DNA of 64,000 bases from Aneurinibacillus terranovensis DSM 18919 (GTDB lineage: Bacteria > Bacillota > Bacilli > Aneurinibacillales > Aneurinibacillaceae), in the NCBI RefSeq assembly GCF_000430625.1, contig NZ_AUMJ01000034.1, positions 1 through 64,000 on the forward strand, given 5' to 3'. Position numbers and translations under genes: made by a program. The notes below the pieces were generated by a model that saw only the letters and a program-made list of their open reading frames with translations, made no database searches and was not told the DNA's origin. Each line of letters starts with the position of its first letter. Within the stretch, counting starts at the first letter, position 1. This document shows, one piece after another, positions 61,383 through 64,000 of the stretch.

Positions 61383-61871
61383 ATGGCTTCTATTCTTCGT
61401 TCGATCCCTAACGTCTTCACACTTGGCAATCTTGTGTGTGGGATATTCTCGATAACTTTTGCAATGAATGGCTTTTTTAAAGTGTCAGCTCTTTTGATTT
61501 TTCTGGCAGCCCTGTGTGATGTCTTCGACGGCAAACTCGCCCGTATGCTGAAAGTGGATAGTCCAATGGGAGTGGAATTAGATTCCCTTGCCGATATTGT
61601 AAGCTTCGGAGTCGCCCCGTCCATTCTCGTTCACTCGATGCATGCCCATTCCGCTTTATTAACTCTTGCCTTCGTAGCATTTCCAATTGCGGGTGCTTGG
61701 AGACTTGGCCGTTTTAACGTGAGCCCTACAAAAGGTTATTATAAGGGAGTACCCATTACACTCGCAGGCCTGATTACTGCTGCTCTTGCTTTTTTCTCGT
61801 TTTCCAGCCCCATTCTGCTTATTATCTTGGCAGTACTTATGGTCAGCCCAATTCGTATCCCAAAACTATAA
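61383..61871 (+). CDS. pssA: CDP-diacylglycerol-serine O-phosphatidyltransferase
   Basis: A 162-residue membrane enzyme making phosphatidylserine, the precursor of phosphatidylethanolamine. The CDP-alcohol phosphotransferase motif is complete: DVFDGKLARMLKVDSPMGVELDSLAD. Four or five further helices follow. It is slightly shorter than B. subtilis PssA. The usual partner psd does not follow; a terminator does. ATG after TGAGGTGG. Confidence 0.9.
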   Translation: MASILRSIPNVFTLGNLVCGIFSITFAMNGFFKVSALLIFLAALCDVFDGKLARMLKVDSPMGVELDSLADIVSFGVAPSILVHSMHAHSALLTLAFVAFPIAGAWRLGRFNVSPTKGYYKGVPITLAGLITAALAFFSFSSPILLIILAVLMVSPIRIPKL

Positions 61872-61890
61872 CAGGATGTATTTTTATCTA

Positions 61891-61921
61891 AAGGACTCGA
61901 TCCCAGGGATTGAGTCTTTTA
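61891..61921 (+). terminator. terminator after pssA
   Basis: AAGGACTCGATC pairs with GATTGAGTCTTT (two G-U) around CCAGG, then TTAG. A weak to moderate terminator. Confidence 0.7.
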
Positions 61922-62121
61922 GTTTGTTTATATATCAATTTGTTTTGTGCATAATTACAAACAGTTATAAATTATTTTATTATTATTGACAAACCAGTAT
62001 AAAAGAAATTACTATTATACTGTTAAAAAAGAAAGTTATTTTAGTTAACTATTCTTTTTTAACAATTGAAAGCGTTTTATTAATAAAATATTATAAAGAA
62101 TAAAAATAAAGGGGGATTTCT

Positions 62122-63543
62122 ATGAGCAATAAACATGAAACAAGCACTGAACTTCATCGCGGGCTTGAAGAAAGACATATTACGTTAATGTCTCTCGGAG
62201 CTGCCATCGGTGTCGGTCTGTTTCTCGGGTCGGCTTCAGCTATTAAATTAGCCGGGCCTGCGATTCTGCTTGCCTATGCAATCGGAGGAGCCGCCATGTT
62301 TATCATTATGCGCGCTCTTGGGGAAATGGCGATTGAAAATCCGGTTGCCGGTTCATTTAGCCGCTATGCCCGTGAATATTTAGGACCGCTTGCCGGCTAT
62401 CTCACCGGATGGAACTACTGGTTTCTATGGGTAGTAACATGTATGGCTGAAATCACTGCCGTCGGTATATACATGGATTTCTGGATTCCCGGCGTGCCGC
62501 ACTGGATCTGGGCTCTGGCAGCACTTGTCGTGATGAGTATTGTTAATTTGATTGCCGTTAAAGCGTATGGGGAACTTGAATTCTGGTTCGCTTTAGTAAA
62601 AATTGTTACAATTATCGCTATGATCATTCTTGGTGCCTGCATGGTTTTCTTCGGGCTTGGCAACGGTGGGATCGCAACAGGAATTAGCAACCTGTGGAGC
62701 CACGGCGGATTTTTTGCCCATGGGATTACCGGTGTTCTCATGTCGATGCAGATGGTTATGTTTGCTTACCTTGGGATTGAAATGATTGGTGTTACGGCTG
62801 GAGAAGTAAAAAATCCGCAGAAAAATCTTTCGAGAGCAATTGATAGTGTTTTCTGGAGAATTCTGATTTTCTATGTTGGCGCTTTATTCGTCATTATGTC
62901 TATTTATCCGTGGGATCAAATCAGCCCGCAGAGCGGCAGTCCGTTCGTTATGACCTTTAATAAAATCGGTATTCCGTATGCCGCTGGCATTATTAACTTT
63001 GTTGTATTGACTGCTGCCCTATCTTCTTGCAACAGCGGTATTTTTAGTACGGGCCGCATGCTGTTTAACCTTGCACAGCAGGGCGAAGCTCCAGCTAAAT
63101 TAGGTATGTTATCCAAGTCAGGCGTACCAAGTAGTGCGATTCTTGTATCAGCAGGTGCTCTGCTAATCGGCGTTCTGCTTAACTATGTAGTACCGGCCAA
63201 AGTATTTACATGGGTAACCAGCATCGGTACCTTCGGAGCGATCTGGACGTGGGCGGTTATTCTCCTGTCACAGATTAAATACCGTAAGAGTCTGTCCAAA
63301 AAAGCTGCGCAAAACTTGAAATATAAAATGCCGATGTTCCCGTTCAGTTCCTATGTGACTCTCGCTTTCCTGGTGCTTGTAGTAGTCCTGATGGCGTATT
63401 TCCCTGATACACGGATCGCCCTTTATATTGGCCCGCTGTGGTTTGTTCTTTTAATCGTATTCTACTATGTCAAAGGGCTAAATAAAAAAAATGAAAGCGC
63501 GGCAGCGTTGGAACAATCCAGTACAGTAGAAATTGTAAAATAG
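62122..63543 (+). CDS. amino acid permease (APC superfamily)
   Basis: A 473-residue membrane transporter with twelve helices. The APC family start RHITLMSLGAAIGVGLFLGSASAI is present, with the conserved glycine-rich helix 1 and EVKNPQKNLSRAI after helix 6. The closest types are AapA/RocE/ProY/GabP, so an amino acid or GABA is a likely substrate, but the sequence does not decide. AGGGGGATTTCT precedes the ATG. About 200 bp of AT-rich sequence upstream hold the promoter, not resolved by eye. Confidence 0.9.
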   Translation: MSNKHETSTELHRGLEERHITLMSLGAAIGVGLFLGSASAIKLAGPAILLAYAIGGAAMFIIMRALGEMAIENPVAGSFSRYAREYLGPLAGYLTGWNYWFLWVVTCMAEITAVGIYMDFWIPGVPHWIWALAALVVMSIVNLIAVKAYGELEFWFALVKIVTIIAMIILGACMVFFGLGNGGIATGISNLWSHGGFFAHGITGVLMSMQMVMFAYLGIEMIGVTAGEVKNPQKNLSRAIDSVFWRILIFYVGALFVIMSIYPWDQISPQSGSPFVMTFNKIGIPYAAGIINFVVLTAALSSCNSGIFSTGRMLFNLAQQGEAPAKLGMLSKSGVPSSAILVSAGALLIGVLLNYVVPAKVFTWVTSIGTFGAIWTWAVILLSQIKYRKSLSKKAAQNLKYKMPMFPFSSYVTLAFLVLVVVLMAYFPDTRIALYIGPLWFVLLIVFYYVKGLNKKNESAAALEQSSTVEIVK

Positions 63544-63573
63544 AAGGTATAAAACAAGCAAAGCTTGGTGATC

Positions 63574-63620
63574 GGCTTATTGCTCTGGTGAAGCCAGAGC
63601 AATAAGCCTTTTTATTTTCT
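63574..63620 (+). terminator. terminator after the amino acid permease
   Basis: A perfect 15-bp stem GGCTTATTGCTCTGG / CCAGAGCAATAAGCC with a 5-nt loop, then TTTTTATTTTCTTTT. Confidence 0.95.
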
Positions 63621-63763
63621 TTTATAATCGGACAAAGAATGCTCTTATTTTAAGAACGTATGCTTTACACAGATGAGTCGATCAGAGATGATATTAATAG
63701 TAGAATGATAGCCGCTAAAAATGGCAGGAACTTTTAAAAGAAAATAAAGAGAGGATAGAAGGA

Positions 63764-64000
63764 ATGGGTACAAAGAGTGTGGACAGAAGGTACGGAACGG
63801 TTAAATTTTTTTTTGTTGTTGGCTTTCTTCATCTCATCGGTATTACGGGCATTCTTTCAGTGAGACATGGTCATCCGCTTTTTTTAGGAATGGCCTTTTT
63901 AGCTTATACGCTTGGTTTACGGCATGCTTTTGATATCGATCATATCGCTGCGATTGACAACACCGTGCGAAAACTCGTTCAGCAGAACCGAAATCCAGCA
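63764..64000 (+). CDS. nickel/cobalt transporter, NiCoT family (truncated by window end)
   Basis: The 79 residues visible begin MGTKSVDRRYGTVKFFFVVG, pass through one hydrophobic helix, and then show the NiCoT signature LRHAFDIDHIAAIDNTVRKL (H-X4-DH in helix 2), which binds Ni2+ or Co2+. The reading frame runs out of the window at 64000. The ATG at 63764 follows GAGAGGATAGAAGG. The metal is not decided by the part seen. Confidence 0.92.
   Translation, partial: MGTKSVDRRYGTVKFFFVVGFLHLIGITGILSVRHGHPLFLGMAFLAYTLGLRHAFDIDHIAAIDNTVRKLVQQNRNPA

Overview
The window is 64 kb of chromosome from an endospore-forming-type Bacillota, order Bacillales. The evidence is strong AGGAGG-type ribosome binding sites, frequent GTG and TTG starts, SAM-I riboswitches, and a broken-up but recognisable copy of the Bacillus subtilis yfhP-mutY-fabL-yfhS-ygaB-ygaC-ygaD-gsaB-bcp neighbourhood. 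The first 149 bases are the 5' end of a 16S rRNA gene on the minus strand. They suggest the Aneurinibacillus/Brevibacillus/Paenibacillaceae side of the order, but too little is present to name a genus. Gene content is mostly ordinary housekeeping and metabolism. The accessory signals concentrate at 22.9-29.0 kb and 52.6-57.4 kb.

Layout: (1) 0-8 kb: rRNA promoter and 16S start; cobalamin adenosyltransferase, a 2-hydroxyacid dehydrogenase, a methyltransferase, peroxiredoxin Bcp, a three-gene ABC-2 exporter, and GsaB/HemL2. (2) 8-17.5 kb: glutamate synthase large subunit without its small subunit, an aromatic-acid-exporter-like membrane protein, then a SAM-riboswitch-controlled methionine-salvage operon mtnW-mtnX-mtnB-mtnD. 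(3) 17.6-22.9 kb: ABC exporter YgaD, YgaC, a GNAT acetyltransferase, YgaB, FabL, YfhS and SodA. (4) 22.9-29 kb: an iron-type ABC importer (lipoprotein, fused permease, ATPase) in one operon with an FTR1-like membrane protein and a tiny membrane protein. It is divergent from a two-gene split ChrB, which is preceded by two tandem identical-format palindromes. This is the best candidate for a little-described system. (5) 29-34.3 kb: Bax-inhibitor-1 family protein, two small LSM-like proteins, MutY, YfhP, YneF and azoreductase. (6) 34.5-41.8 kb: a complete assimilatory sulfate operon (CobA-HemD fusion, ferredoxin-type sulfite reductase, DUF3906, CysP, CysH, Sat, CysC) under a second SAM-I riboswitch on the minus strand.

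(7) 41.9-46.2 kb: reductase, CoA ligase and a thiolase lacking its C-terminal catalytic cysteine, then BioY behind a promoter with a BirA-like operator. (8) 46.2-51 kb: GABA-type aminotransferase, aldehyde dehydrogenase and a sigma-54 activator, with a near-consensus sigma-54 promoter and a 17-bp-arm inverted repeat upstream. (9) 51-57.1 kb: a poorly conserved region holding an Rpn-family nuclease flanked by 19-bp direct repeats, with a strong internal start likely to make a small C-terminal protein; coding debris; a decayed methyltransferase; and a HipA-like kinase overlapping a glycosyltransferase. (10) 57.2-64 kb: a second sigma-54 promoter driving an AcoD/ExaC-type aldehyde dehydrogenase plus DUF779 protein, a probably leaderless ArsR regulator, NamA, a zinc-ribbon protein, PssA, an amino acid permease and a truncated nickel/cobalt transporter.

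A short dispersed intergenic repeat, built of conserved flanks and removable hairpins, occurs four times (about 0.5, 3.1, 45.5 and 61.3 kb). It overlaps the 3' ends of two genes.
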